From NCBI GenBank assembly GCA_029862125.1, contig JAOTXY010000013.1, positions 1-60,781 on the forward strand: a stretch of 60,781 nucleotides of DNA, written 5' to 3'. Position 1 is the stretch's first letter, and each line of letters starts with the position of its first letter. This document shows positions 53,000 to 60,781 of this stretch, piece after piece. The position numbers and the translations under genes were made by a program. Source of the stretch: Gammaproteobacteria bacterium (GTDB taxonomy: Bacteria; Pseudomonadota; Gammaproteobacteria; GCA-001735895). The notes beneath the pieces were generated by a model that saw nothing but the letters and a program-made list of their open reading frames with translations, was not told where the DNA came from and did not search any database.

Positions 53000-54265
53000 T
53001 TGTTTAAAACCCTTGGCACCGTTGCGTCACTACTCCTCAGTTACGGGCTGCTATTGCTTGCCAATGGATTGTTTTCGACGTTGCTCGCGGTACGCACCCA
53101 GGTCGAGGGATTCTCTTCGACAACGGTCGGATTCATCGTTGCGTCCTATTTCTCCGGTTTGCTGCTGGGAGGGTTGTTCGCCGGCCGGGCGGTGACCCGG
53201 GTTGGTCACATTCGTTCTTTTGCGGCATTCGCATCGTTTGTGTCGATTTCAGCCCTGTTACATCCGCTATTTGTAACACCAGTTGCGTGGATGATGCTAC
53301 GCATGCTGGCAGGGTTTTGCATGGCGGGCATGATTATGGTCACCGAAAGCTGGCTTAACGAGGCGGCGAGTAATAAAACCCGCGGGCAGGTCCTGTCGTT
53401 TTACATGATCACCAATTACTTCGCTGCCGGTTGTGGGCAGTTCCTGTTGACTACCGGCGATCCGTCGCAGTACCAGTTGTTCAGCCTGGCATCGATCATA
53501 TTTTCACTGGCATTGATACCCGTATTACTGACCCGTGCCAAGGCACCGGTACCGGTTCATTCGACGCGGATGCATGTGTGGACGCTGTTTCGAATCGCCC
53601 CGCTTGGTGTATTCGGAGTGTTTTGCTGTGGCCTGGTTAATTCGAGCGTGCACGGTTTAAGCCCGGTATATGCGACCAACATGGGCTTTTCCGAAGCACA
53701 ACTATCGACCTTTATGGCGGTTATGATCATGAGTGGCCTTTTTTTACAGTGGCCGATCGGACATCTCTCCGATCGCATTGGTCGAGGACCGCTGTTGGTT
53801 TACATCCCGGTGCTGGTAGCTTTTGCCGCGATCTGGATGGTGTTTGCGATAGAATATGCACTGATCCTGATCGGCGCGATGGTGTTTGGCGCATTTGTGT
53901 TCACGCTGTATTCGCTGGCCGCGGCGACCGCCAATGATATGGTCACCGCCAATCAAAGAGTGCAGGTGGCTGGTGCCTTGTTGATAACCTATGGTGCCGG
54001 CGCCGTAACCGGGCCGATAGTCGCGGGCCAGTTTATGGGTGTGCTCGGTCCGCAGGGGCTGTTTTTCTACTTTGCCCTGATCAGTTTATTGCTTTCCGCG
54101 TTTGCAATTTTCAAGCGCCGCCGCGATGGAAGTCCCGACAAGCGCAAACCTTTCGTCGCGGTTCCTGCGACCCAGTCAACATCGAGTCAGCTTTATCTCT
54201 CCGCGCACGATGAAACGCCGGAGCACGTGACCGAACTTGATCTCGACAACGAGTCCAAAACCTGA
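53000..54265 (+). CDS. MFS transporter (YcaD-like)
   Basis: Twelve-helix major facilitator of 421 residues, resembling E. coli YcaD. ESWLNEAASNKTRGQ and GHLSDRIGRGPLL are typical cytosolic loops of this subgroup. TTG start at 53000. The C-terminal 50 residues are hydrophilic and acidic. Substrate unknown. The 262-base region upstream, shared with importer B, contains CTAATCATTAG (52926-52936), a perfect 5-1-5 palindrome, but no regulator is adjacent. Confidence 0.88.
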   Translation: MFKTLGTVASLLLSYGLLLLANGLFSTLLAVRTQVEGFSSTTVGFIVASYFSGLLLGGLFAGRAVTRVGHIRSFAAFASFVSISALLHPLFVTPVAWMMLRMLAGFCMAGMIMVTESWLNEAASNKTRGQVLSFYMITNYFAAGCGQFLLTTGDPSQYQLFSLASIIFSLALIPVLLTRAKAPVPVHSTRMHVWTLFRIAPLGVFGVFCCGLVNSSVHGLSPVYATNMGFSEAQLSTFMAVMIMSGLFLQWPIGHLSDRIGRGPLLVYIPVLVAFAAIWMVFAIEYALILIGAMVFGAFVFTLYSLAAATANDMVTANQRVQVAGALLITYGAGAVTGPIVAGQFMGVLGPQGLFFYFALISLLLSAFAIFKRRRDGSPDKRKPFVAVPATQSTSSQLYLSAHDETPEHVTELDLDNESKT

Positions 54266-54283
54266 CAGGTTCACGTTAGCTTT

Positions 54284-55627
54284 ATGGTCCAGCCGCAGGA
54301 TGCATTAATCGTTTCACATCGCAAGGTCTGGATGCTGGCCGGGCCCATCATCCTTTCCAACGTCTCGGTACCGCTGGTTGGTGCGGTTGATACCGCGGTA
54401 GTCGGACACCTGCCTGAACCGCAGTCGATCGGGGCGGTTGCGCTGGGTGCCCTGATATTCAGTTTTCTTTACTGGGGATTCGGTTTCCTGCGTATGGGGA
54501 CTACCGGATTTATCGCGCAAGCCTACGGTGCCGGTGACTGGAAAGGATTATCGGACACCTTGTTGAGAGTGCTAATCCTGGCCCCGCTGCTGGGCCTGGT
54601 GACTATTGTCATCGGCTGGCCGCTGATTGATTTCGTCCTCTACCTGATTGACAGTAGCGCCGAAATTGAAACGCTTGCCGCCGATTACTCGCATATTCGT
54701 ATCTGGAGCGCGCCCGCGGTGCTTTGCGTTTATGCCTTTACCGGAATTTTTATCGGCATGCATAACACCCGTGCCGCCTTCGTGTTGCAACTGATACTGA
54801 ACATCAGCAACATGCTGCTCGACCTTTTGTTTGTGCTCGGTTTTGGCTGGGGCGTCGAAGGCGTGGCGCTGGCATCGGTGCTGGCCGAGTACCTGGCGAT
54901 GCTATGCGGCTTTTACCTGTTGCGCACGCAGATCAGCACGGCAATCTCTCACTATAATCGTACGCGCCTGCTGGCCCGTGACGCGCTGGTAAAACTATTT
55001 ACTGTCAACTCCAATATATTCATCCGTACCCTGTGTCTGCTGTTTGCCTTCAGTTATTTTACCGCCAAGAGCGCAAGCCAGGGTGAGGTTATTCTGGCGG
55101 CGAATGCAATCCTGTTACACCTGCAAAGCATCATGGCTTACGGGCTCGACGGTTTTGCACATGCCGTAGAAGCAATGGCCGGTAGTGCGTACGGGGCAGG
55201 GCGGCAACGCCTGTTTCGGCGCGCCGTATTACTTACCACTTTGTGGGGTGCCGTCATCGCTTTACTGGCAGGGCTGGTTTACTTCGTGTTTGGCGATGCG
55301 ATCATAAACCTGTTCACCAGTATTGACGCTGTTGCCGACACCGCTTCGCGCTATTTGCCGTGGATGGTAATTGCGCCGATTTTGTCGGTATGGAGTTTTC
55401 AGCTCGATGGAATATTCATCGGCACCGGGCACACAAGTGCCATGCGTAACGCAATGATATTTTCATTGGTTGCCTATCTACTGCTATTGCAACTCGCCAT
55501 TCCGATGTTTGGTAATCACGGATTATTTTTCGGACTCGCATTTTTCATGTTGATCCGAGCCTTATCGCTGCTATTCTACTTCCCCGGAATCGAAGCTGCG
55601 ATTCGCCAAGTACGCGTACCTGATTAA
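54284..55627 (+). CDS. MATE-family efflux transporter (DinF/NorM-like)
   Basis: Integral membrane protein of 447 residues with about twelve helices. The N-terminal AGPIILSNVSVPLVGAVDTA and GHLPEPQSIGAVALG match the DinF branch of MATE exporters, including the Asp of VDTAVVG. It follows the YcaD-like gene by 18 bases and its stop overlaps a small ORF as TAATG. Sodium- or proton-coupled export of cationic or organic compounds is expected; substrate unknown. Confidence 0.9.
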   Translation: MVQPQDALIVSHRKVWMLAGPIILSNVSVPLVGAVDTAVVGHLPEPQSIGAVALGALIFSFLYWGFGFLRMGTTGFIAQAYGAGDWKGLSDTLLRVLILAPLLGLVTIVIGWPLIDFVLYLIDSSAEIETLAADYSHIRIWSAPAVLCVYAFTGIFIGMHNTRAAFVLQLILNISNMLLDLLFVLGFGWGVEGVALASVLAEYLAMLCGFYLLRTQISTAISHYNRTRLLARDALVKLFTVNSNIFIRTLCLLFAFSYFTAKSASQGEVILAANAILLHLQSIMAYGLDGFAHAVEAMAGSAYGAGRQRLFRRAVLLTTLWGAVIALLAGLVYFVFGDAIINLFTSIDAVADTASRYLPWMVIAPILSVWSFQLDGIFIGTGHTSAMRNAMIFSLVAYLLLLQLAIPMFGNHGLFFGLAFFMLIRALSLLFYFPGIEAAIRQVRVPD

Positions 55628-55740
55628 TGCACGCAGCCATATTCCTGTGGGACCATCCCGGTTCGATGTCGACCGCGATCGAATCCGTCATCTACCCTGG
55701 TTGTGAACGTCTACCCGTGCCTAGCGAGACCCAGGAATAA
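55627..55740 (+). pseudogene. 37-codon ORF resembling the start of a sulfotransferase-family protein
   Basis: ATG overlaps the MATE stop (TAATG) and the ORF ends one base before the next MFS gene's ATG. Its translation contains FLWDHPGSMSTAIES, which recalls the LWxHPRSxSTAxER PAPS-binding start of bacterial sulfotransferase-like proteins, with the usual Arg after Pro replaced by Gly. The rest of such a protein is missing. It may be a remnant left by deletion, or a short coupling peptide; the similarity is by eye. Confidence 0.4.
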
Positions 55741-55741
55741 C

Positions 55742-56971
55742 ATGGCAGCTGAATCCTACAAACAACATCGCTTCCTGCTGGGCGCGTTGTTCATGGGTCA
55801 CATGACCAACGACTGGGTCGCGGGAACCCTGTGGTTACTGGCGCCCGCTATTGCAGCCAGCATGGGCCTGGGACCGGCGGAAGTCGGCTTAATCCTGACC
55901 ATCAACGGTATCGGCGCCGGACTGGCCTATATTCCAGCGGGTGTGATTGCAGATCGCTCGACCCGTCCCGGTTTCCTGATGCTGCTCAGTTTCTGGTGGG
56001 TTGCGATCGGCTACCTGAGTGCCACCCTGGTGCCGGGATTCTGGGCGATTACGCTGTTACTCGCCTTCGGCGTCATGGGAGACGCTTTCTGGCATCCGAT
56101 TGCAACCGGGGTGCTAGTCAAGGAGATGCCGCAGCGGCGGGCACAGGCGCTCGGCATTCACGCGGTTGGCGGCAGCATTGGTGCCGAGGTGCTGGGACCA
56201 CTCAGTACCGGTTTTCTGCTGGGTTTCTTCGACTGGCAGACGACCCTGCAAATCCTGGTGTTGCCGGTCGTCTTTATGGGGGTCCTGTTTATTCCGGTAG
56301 CAGCACGCATCAGCCGTGATAATCCGGGACAGGTTACCCATATCGATTTGCGGACGCTCGCGCGTCAATGGTTCAAACCTGCGGGGCTTGCCTTGATGCT
56401 GATGATGATTCTTTACAACATGGCGTTGATGGCGCAACTTGCGATGGCTCCGCTTTACTTTCAAAACGAACACGGATTATCTCCTTTTTACGCCGGGTTG
56501 ATTTTTGCGGCAATCCTGATGATTGGTTCGATTTTTCAACCTTTATTCGGCAAATACACGGATAGCCGGGGTCGTAAACCACTGATACTACTGGCCCTGT
56601 TCGGGGCCACTTTCTTTGCCCTATTTGCGGGTCTTAGCGATAGCCTTTACTGGGCTATCCTTGGCCTGTTACCGGCGGTTGCTATCCTGACCGCGATACG
56701 ACCGGTGATACTTGCTGCGGCAGTCGAATACACCGGCAAATCGGAGGCCACCACGCTCGGCATCGTGTTTACTGTGCTCGATGGCGTCGGCATGTTCGGT
56801 GCGCTGCTGGCAGGACTGATCGGCGAATTCGAGCTGCGTTATGCATTCATCATGGCCGCGGCAATGGCCTTAAGTGCGGGTTTGATCTGCCTGTTCCTGA
56901 ATTTCAGGACAACCGCGTTGAGCGACGATCAATCGGTTATTTCGCAGGTCGCTAGTCCAGCTGATCCTTGA
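55742..56971 (+). CDS. MFS transporter
   Basis: Major facilitator of about 409 residues from ATG 55742 (MAAESYKQHRFLLG); the longer frame from GTG 55703 overlaps the small ORF in another frame and is unlikely. About twelve helices, with GVIADRSTRPGF and GKYTDSRGRKPLIL as the two cytosolic loop motifs. It resembles the fosmidomycin-resistance-like branch. It starts one base after the small ORF ends, so translation may be coupled. Its last 20 bases overlap the convergent phosphoribosyltransferase gene. Confidence 0.88.
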   Translation: MAAESYKQHRFLLGALFMGHMTNDWVAGTLWLLAPAIAASMGLGPAEVGLILTINGIGAGLAYIPAGVIADRSTRPGFLMLLSFWWVAIGYLSATLVPGFWAITLLLAFGVMGDAFWHPIATGVLVKEMPQRRAQALGIHAVGGSIGAEVLGPLSTGFLLGFFDWQTTLQILVLPVVFMGVLFIPVAARISRDNPGQVTHIDLRTLARQWFKPAGLALMLMMILYNMALMAQLAMAPLYFQNEHGLSPFYAGLIFAAILMIGSIFQPLFGKYTDSRGRKPLILLALFGATFFALFAGLSDSLYWAILGLLPAVAILTAIRPVILAAAVEYTGKSEATTLGIVFTVLDGVGMFGALLAGLIGEFELRYAFIMAAAMALSAGLICLFLNFRTTALSDDQSVISQVASPADP

Positions 56972-57515
56972 TAATGTCGTATAATTCGGGACGGTTTTCT
57001 GCAACTTCCGCGACGCTCAGGCCTTCCAGCGAGTGCGGATATTTCAACCATTGTGCGGTTTCGTACAGGTAGTAATCCGGTTCGCGATCGGTCTGGTTGC
57101 GTGATGGTTTGTAATAAGGCACCGCGACACGAATGTCATGCGGAGTATTAAGCCTGGCTTTTTGCTGCAGGTAGGCGACGACGGCCTCGATCGTCAGGCC
57201 GGTGTCAAATACGTCGTCGACGATCAACAGGCTGTCCTCGCGGGTACAGTTCTTGACCAGGTAATTCATGCCATGAATTCTGATTTCATGCGATTGCCCG
57301 TCGATCCCGCTGTAGGACGAGGTACGGATCGCGATATGGTCGGTTTCAATACCATACCAGGACAGCAATTCCTGTACTGCAATTCCCATGGGTACGCCAC
57401 CGCGCCAGATTGCGATCATGATGCTGGGGCGAAATCCGTCCCTGATTATATCGGCGCCGAGGCGGAATGAATCCTCGAGCAGCTGCTGCGCTGACAGGTA
57501 CAGTTTTTCACTCAT
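56952..57515 (-). CDS. phosphoribosyltransferase, paralogue 1
   Basis: Predicted phosphoribosyltransferase of about 187 residues from ATG 57515; a GTG at 57539 gives eight more. The PRPP loop is LLIVDDVFDTGLT, with acidic pair Asp-Asp, and MIAIWRGG near the N-terminus is the pyrophosphate loop. It resembles COG2236-type or hypoxanthine/xanthine-guanine enzymes. Base specificity not clear. Divergent from a paralogue at 57589, with about 70 bases between the two starts; TCTTGCG/CGCAAGA arms (57515-57521, 57551-57557) lie in this gap. Confidence 0.88.
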   Translation of the reverse strand: MSEKLYLSAQQLLEDSFRLGADIIRDGFRPSIMIAIWRGGVPMGIAVQELLSWYGIETDHIAIRTSSYSGIDGQSHEIRIHGMNYLVKNCTREDSLLIVDDVFDTGLTIEAVVAYLQQKARLNTPHDIRVAVPYYKPSRNQTDREPDYYLYETAQWLKYPHSLEGLSVAEVAENRPELYDIIKDQLD

Positions 57516-57588
57516 CTTGCGTGCATTAATCCAGGTCACTTGGTAGGCTTCGCAAGAATATCACAGCGCATTGTCACCGGGTTAATAG

Positions 57589-58173
57589 ATGAATAAACGC
57601 TTCATCGGAGAACAGGAGTTACTCGAAGATTCCTACCGACTGGCGGTACAGATTTACCAGAGCGGCTTTCGTCCCGATTTTATTGTCGGGGTGTGGCGCG
57701 GTGGTTCTACGGTTGGGATTTACGTGCAGGAATGCCTGCAGTACCTCGGTGTCGAGACCGATCATATCGCGATCCGAACCTCTTACCGGGGGCGTGACGA
57801 TTACTTTAAGCAGCTGCAACAGGGCAACGAAATGCGCGCGCATGGCCTGCAGTACCTGTTCGAAAACCTGAATGCCGACGATGCGCTGTTGATCGTTGAC
57901 GATGTTTACAGTACCGGTCGTAACACCCATGCCGTGGTTGAACGCCTGCAACAGAAAGCCAAGAGAAACATGGCAAAAGACGTGCGTATCGCGGCACCTT
58001 ACTATCGTGCTGGTGCCAGCAACTTGCATCCTGCGCCCGATTATTTTTTGCAACAATCCAGTGATTGGCTGGTGCTGCCCTACGAATTGACCGGAATCAG
58101 TCGCGCCGAGCTCGAAGCGCACAAGTCCTGGATAGTACCGTTACTCGACGATTTGAAACCGGGCTGGCAATAG
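57589..58173 (+). CDS. phosphoribosyltransferase, paralogue 2
   Basis: Protein of 194 residues aligned by eye along its whole length with paralogue 1: ELLEDSYRLAVQIYQSGFRP, GVWRGGSTVGIYVQE, ETDHIAIRTS, and the PRPP loop LLIVDDVYSTGRN. Duplication followed by divergence in the substrate hood. First gene of a plus-strand run with the aminotransferase, Tag and CmcJ-type genes. Confidence 0.88.
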   Translation: MNKRFIGEQELLEDSYRLAVQIYQSGFRPDFIVGVWRGGSTVGIYVQECLQYLGVETDHIAIRTSYRGRDDYFKQLQQGNEMRAHGLQYLFENLNADDALLIVDDVYSTGRNTHAVVERLQQKAKRNMAKDVRIAAPYYRAGASNLHPAPDYFLQQSSDWLVLPYELTGISRAELEAHKSWIVPLLDDLKPGWQ

Positions 58174-58175
58174 TC

Positions 58176-59345
58176 ATGAAATATTCTTCGTTGACCGACA
58201 GGGTAAAGGGCGGTGCCGCCGATGCCTGGGACCTGCATTCGGTTGCCAAGCAGGCGCGCAGCCGCGGTGACGACGTCATTGTTCTGAGCGTTGGCGATCC
58301 CGATTTCGCAACCCCCGATGCTATCATCGCCGAAGCGCTGCGGGCGATGAGGGAGGGCGATACCCACTATACCCAGATCAGCGGGCACGACGATCTGCGC
58401 CAGTGTATAGCCGAGCAGCACCAGGTCAGCACTGGTCAGAAGGTCGGCGCTGAAAACGTTATCGCTACCTCCGGCGCGCAGAATGCGCTGTTTGCATCGT
58501 CACTATGCCTGCTCGATCACGGCGATGAAGCCATCGTGTTGCAACCCATGTACGTGACATACGAGGCGACAGTCCAGGCTTCAGGCGCGAAGCTGGTACC
58601 GGTGGTTCTCGACGCCGAAACCGAGTTTCGCCTGAATCCCGATGTGCTACAGCAGGCAATCAGCGAACGCACGCGCGCCATATTTTACGCCTCGCCGAGT
58701 AATCCGACCGGGATTGCGCTGAATCACGAAGAGGTTCAATTAATTGCCGAGCTGGCATGCAAGCATGATCTGTGGGTCGTCGCCGACGAGGTTTACGCCA
58801 ATTTCGTATTCAACGGCGATTTCCATCACATCGCTTCCGAGCCAGGTATGGCCGAGCGCACCGTCACCATCGGCAGCATGTCCAAGTCGTACGCCATGTC
58901 GGGCTGGCGACTCGGCTGGGCGGTCGCGCCGACTGAAATGATTGCCAACATGGAGAAGCTCGCGCTGTGCATGCTTTACGGTTTGCCCGGATTTATCATG
59001 CAGGCCGGCCTTTATGCGTTGCAGCATTGCTCGGCCGAGCGGGAGCGGATGTGTGATATCTACCGCCAACGGCTTGAATACCTGTATGACCAGTTTACAT
59101 CCATGCCGGGATTGAAGCCGCATCGGCCGGACGCGGGCATGTTCATGATGGTCGACGTACGCGGTAGCGGTCTCGAGGTGCCCGAATTTTGCCAGCGCCT
59201 TTACGATACCTGTGGGGTTTCGGTGCTCGATGCGACCGCGTTCGGTGCCAGCGCCGTGGGTCACGTGCGCGTATCCTGTACCGTCAGCGATGACGAGTTG
59301 CGCGAGGCCTGCGATCGCATTGCTGCGTTCCTGGAGACACTGTGA
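58176..59345 (+). CDS. class I/II aminotransferase, AruH-like (arginine:pyruvate transaminase type)
   Basis: PLP aminotransferase of 389 residues from ATG 58176, two bases after the phosphoribosyltransferase stop. SVGDPDFATPDAI (38-50), YASPSNPTG, VADEVYANF with Asp204 and Tyr207, PLP Lys237 in SMSKSYAMSGW and the C-terminal RVSCTVSD. The full-length pattern, including LALCMLYGLPGFIMQAG and DAGMFMMVDVRG, resembles Pseudomonas AruH. Aspartate or alanine transaminase activity is an alternative. Its stop overlaps the Tag start as TGATG. Confidence 0.9.
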   Translation: MKYSSLTDRVKGGAADAWDLHSVAKQARSRGDDVIVLSVGDPDFATPDAIIAEALRAMREGDTHYTQISGHDDLRQCIAEQHQVSTGQKVGAENVIATSGAQNALFASSLCLLDHGDEAIVLQPMYVTYEATVQASGAKLVPVVLDAETEFRLNPDVLQQAISERTRAIFYASPSNPTGIALNHEEVQLIAELACKHDLWVVADEVYANFVFNGDFHHIASEPGMAERTVTIGSMSKSYAMSGWRLGWAVAPTEMIANMEKLALCMLYGLPGFIMQAGLYALQHCSAERERMCDIYRQRLEYLYDQFTSMPGLKPHRPDAGMFMMVDVRGSGLEVPEFCQRLYDTCGVSVLDATAFGASAVGHVRVSCTVSDDELREACDRIAAFLETL

Positions 59346-59926
59346 TGGCTGCTGGAGAAACCCGACGTTGCTGGTGGTGTGGGGACGACGAACTTTACCG
59401 ACATTACCACGACGAAGAATGGGGCGTACCGGTACACGATGACCGCCTGCTGTTCGAGTTTTTATGCCTCGAAGGGGCCCAGGCAGGTTTAAGCTGGATC
59501 ACGATCCTGCGCAAGCGCGATAATTACCGGCGCGCATTCGATAATTTCGATGCCGACAAGATAGCGCGCTACCCGGATAAAAAAATAGCTGCCTTGCTGG
59601 AAGATAGCGGCATCGTGCGCAACCGCCTCAAGGTCAATGGCTTCGTCAAGAACGCGCGCGCCTATCTCGAGATACGCGAGCAGGGCATTACGCTCGATCA
59701 ATACCTGTGGGATTTCGTCGACGGCAAGCCGCTGCAGAACAACTGGAAAAAAAGCGCGCAGGTACCGGCCAACACCGGAATTTCCGATGCCATGTCGAAA
59801 GATCTGAAAAAACGCGGCTTTACTTTTGTCGGCAGCACCATATGTTATGCCTTCATGCAGGCCGCCGGACTGGTCAACGATCATACCGTCGACTGCTTCC
59901 GCCATCGCGAACTGAAACGAGGTTGA
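59345..59926 (+). CDS. tag: DNA-3-methyladenine glycosylase I
   Basis: Tag-family base-excision enzyme of 193 residues that removes 3-methyladenine from DNA. The N-terminal RRCWWCGDDELYRHYHDEEWG is the split zinc region, with CLEGAQAGLSWITIL carrying the catalytic Glu43, and VNDHTVDCFRH the C-terminal zinc ligands. ATG 59345 overlaps the aminotransferase stop as TGATG. Confidence 0.95.
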   Translation: MAAGETRRCWWCGDDELYRHYHDEEWGVPVHDDRLLFEFLCLEGAQAGLSWITILRKRDNYRRAFDNFDADKIARYPDKKIAALLEDSGIVRNRLKVNGFVKNARAYLEIREQGITLDQYLWDFVDGKPLQNNWKKSAQVPANTGISDAMSKDLKKRGFTFVGSTICYAFMQAAGLVNDHTVDCFRHRELKRG

Positions 59927-59927
59927 T

Positions 59928-60749
59928 ATGTCCGTCCAGGCCGAAGTCGAATTTCTGTCGAAGCGCACCGAGCGTCCGATTTACTATGCATCCAGCGCCG
60001 GGCGCAACGCGAAGCACGACATCGACCAGCCAATGAATATCGTCACCGTAAATGTCGACGACGCACGCGATCGTGCCGATCAGGACGCGACGCGCGAATT
60101 CGGTCAACATCCCTCTGGCTTCGACTTGCTCAAATTTGAGACCCGCGTCGACAACTTTCTCGACCAGGACAGGATCGAGTCGGTATACGAGGGCGAGATT
60201 ATCGATTTTCTGAAGCGAGTGACCGGAGGTTACCGTGTGCATATCTTCGATCACACGGTACGCGCTTCCGATCCTGACCTGCGCGAGCAGAAAAACGTAC
60301 GTGAGCCGGCGACCCTGGTGCACAATGATTACACCTCGACATCGGGTTTCGTCTGCTTGCAGGAGAATCTAGGCGCCGAGGCTGACGAACTCGCCAGGGG
60401 ACGATTCCAGATTATCAACGTTTGGCGGCCGCTTACCGATCCAGTCGAGGATTACCCGTTGGCATTGGTCGATTCGCGCAGTCTCAAGGCGGAAAACCTG
60501 GTCGACACCGAGCGCCGCGCGCCGAACCACGTTGGTGAAATTCAGCTCGCACTGCACGATCCGGAGCAGCGCTGGTTCTATTATTCGGCAATGCGTCCCG
60601 ACGAGGTACTGTTGTTCAAGACCTTCGATTCAATCGACGGCGGTACGCATCCCTGCAACATACATACCGCCATCCACCTGGCGGATGCGCCGACCGACGC
60701 GAAACCGCGCGAAAGCGTCGAAACCCGGGCGTTCGTGTTCTATCACTAG
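59928..60749 (+). CDS. CmcJ/NvfI-family oxygenase-like protein
   Basis: Protein of 273 residues matching the CmcJ/NvfI/AsaB group, non-haem iron oxygenase-like proteins known mostly from fungal and antibiotic pathways. VHNDYT gives His132 and Asp134 as probable iron ligands. Conserved family phrases are INVWRPL, LALVDSRSL, RWFYYSAMRPDEVLLFKTFDS and the final PRESVETRAFVFY. Starts two bases after tag. Substrate unknown; its bacterial role beside a DNA glycosylase and aminotransferase is unexplained. Confidence 0.87.
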   Translation: MSVQAEVEFLSKRTERPIYYASSAGRNAKHDIDQPMNIVTVNVDDARDRADQDATREFGQHPSGFDLLKFETRVDNFLDQDRIESVYEGEIIDFLKRVTGGYRVHIFDHTVRASDPDLREQKNVREPATLVHNDYTSTSGFVCLQENLGAEADELARGRFQIINVWRPLTDPVEDYPLALVDSRSLKAENLVDTERRAPNHVGEIQLALHDPEQRWFYYSAMRPDEVLLFKTFDSIDGGTHPCNIHTAIHLADAPTDAKPRESVETRAFVFYH

Positions 60750-60764
60750 TGATGAAGGGTACCG

Positions 60765-60781
60765 ATGCAAGAACGCAGGCG
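60765..60781 (+). CDS. possible start of the next gene (truncated by window end)
   Basis: ATG 60765 has AAGGG five bases upstream and leaves only five full codons (MQERR) in the window. An earlier ATG at 60752 in another frame is less well placed. Nothing can be said of the product. Confidence 0.35.

Noticed and set aside
1..60781. CRISPR array, tRNA/rRNA gene, insertion sequence, prophage or attachment site
   Set aside because: No regularly spaced repeats, no transposase or integrase frame and no tRNA-like cloverleaf was noticed in the short intergenic gaps; a tRNAscan or ISfinder search was not possible.

Overview
The window reads as one contiguous stretch of chromosome from a heterotrophic, probably marine gammaproteobacterium. 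The gammaproteobacterial flavour comes from a DUF3461/UPF0325 protein, PpnN, NudC, NudL, a PhoH/PIN protein, an AruH-like transaminase and a ManC/AlgA-type enzyme. The marine flavour comes from a DMSP demethylase-like gene, an AcuI-like acryloyl-CoA reductase, a sulfatase, betaine uptake and many peptide/opine-type ABC genes. Gene density is very high. No intergenic gap reaches 300 bases, and I see no rRNA, tRNA, transposase, integrase, phage gene or CRISPR array.

Layout. (1) 1-5.7 kb, minus strand: a tight four-gene operon, dmdA-like, O-acetylhomoserine sulfhydrylase, alpha/beta hydrolase, FadN-like fused 3-hydroxyacyl-CoA dehydrogenase/enoyl-CoA hydratase. It is headed by a perfect 15-bp palindrome over a good promoter. 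(2) 5.7-11 kb: a 2OG-Fe oxygenase, DUF1289 and NudL, a ferredoxin reductase, GST, O-methyltransferase, and a TetR/carboxymuconolactone-decarboxylase pair flanked by two near-identical operators. (3) 11-15.4 kb, minus strand: MtnA, a fuculose-aldolase-type class II aldolase and a two-domain thioredoxin-fold protein form an operon, with ManC upstream. (4) 15.7-18.4 kb: a GntR/FCD regulator divergent from acuI, sharing a second copy of the dmdA-type palindrome, then an EamA exporter. (5) 18.4-30.3 kb: housekeeping genes (MOSC, PpnN, PhoH, CaiB/BaiF, TPR, NudC), an RND pump without its outer-membrane partner, and a methyltransferase. (6) 30.3-40 kb: aconitase X (two subunits), a Rieske oxygenase of the betaine/carnitine type, a glycine-betaine-type ABC transporter with a double-length permease, a sulfatase and a beta-propeller glycosidase-like protein. 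(7) 40-52.7 kb: two complete, same-order peptide/opine-type ABC operons with Tat-exported binding proteins and fused double ATPases, flanking a CaiB/BaiF CoA-transferase and DUF3461. (8) 53-60.8 kb: three exporters in a row (MFS, MATE, MFS), two divergent paralogous phosphoribosyltransferases, and a coupled run of AruH-like aminotransferase, Tag glycosylase and a CmcJ/NvfI-type oxygenase.

How the parts fit. The most coherent story is C1/sulfur and osmolyte use. DmdA would demethylate DMSP, the FadN-like crotonase/dehydrogenase could process the acyl-CoA products, and the sulfhydrylase could capture methanethiol into methionine. AcuI would remove acryloyl-CoA. The matching 15-bp palindromes at dmdA and at gntR/acuI suggest that the GntR protein controls both. 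MtnA plus the aldolase suggest a methylthioadenosine shunt that also yields methylthio compounds. The AcnX/Rieske/betaine-transporter cluster looks like uptake and N-demethylation of a quaternary amine, possibly a (hydroxy)proline betaine. All pathway assignments are inference from sequence and context. No experiment or database search was available.
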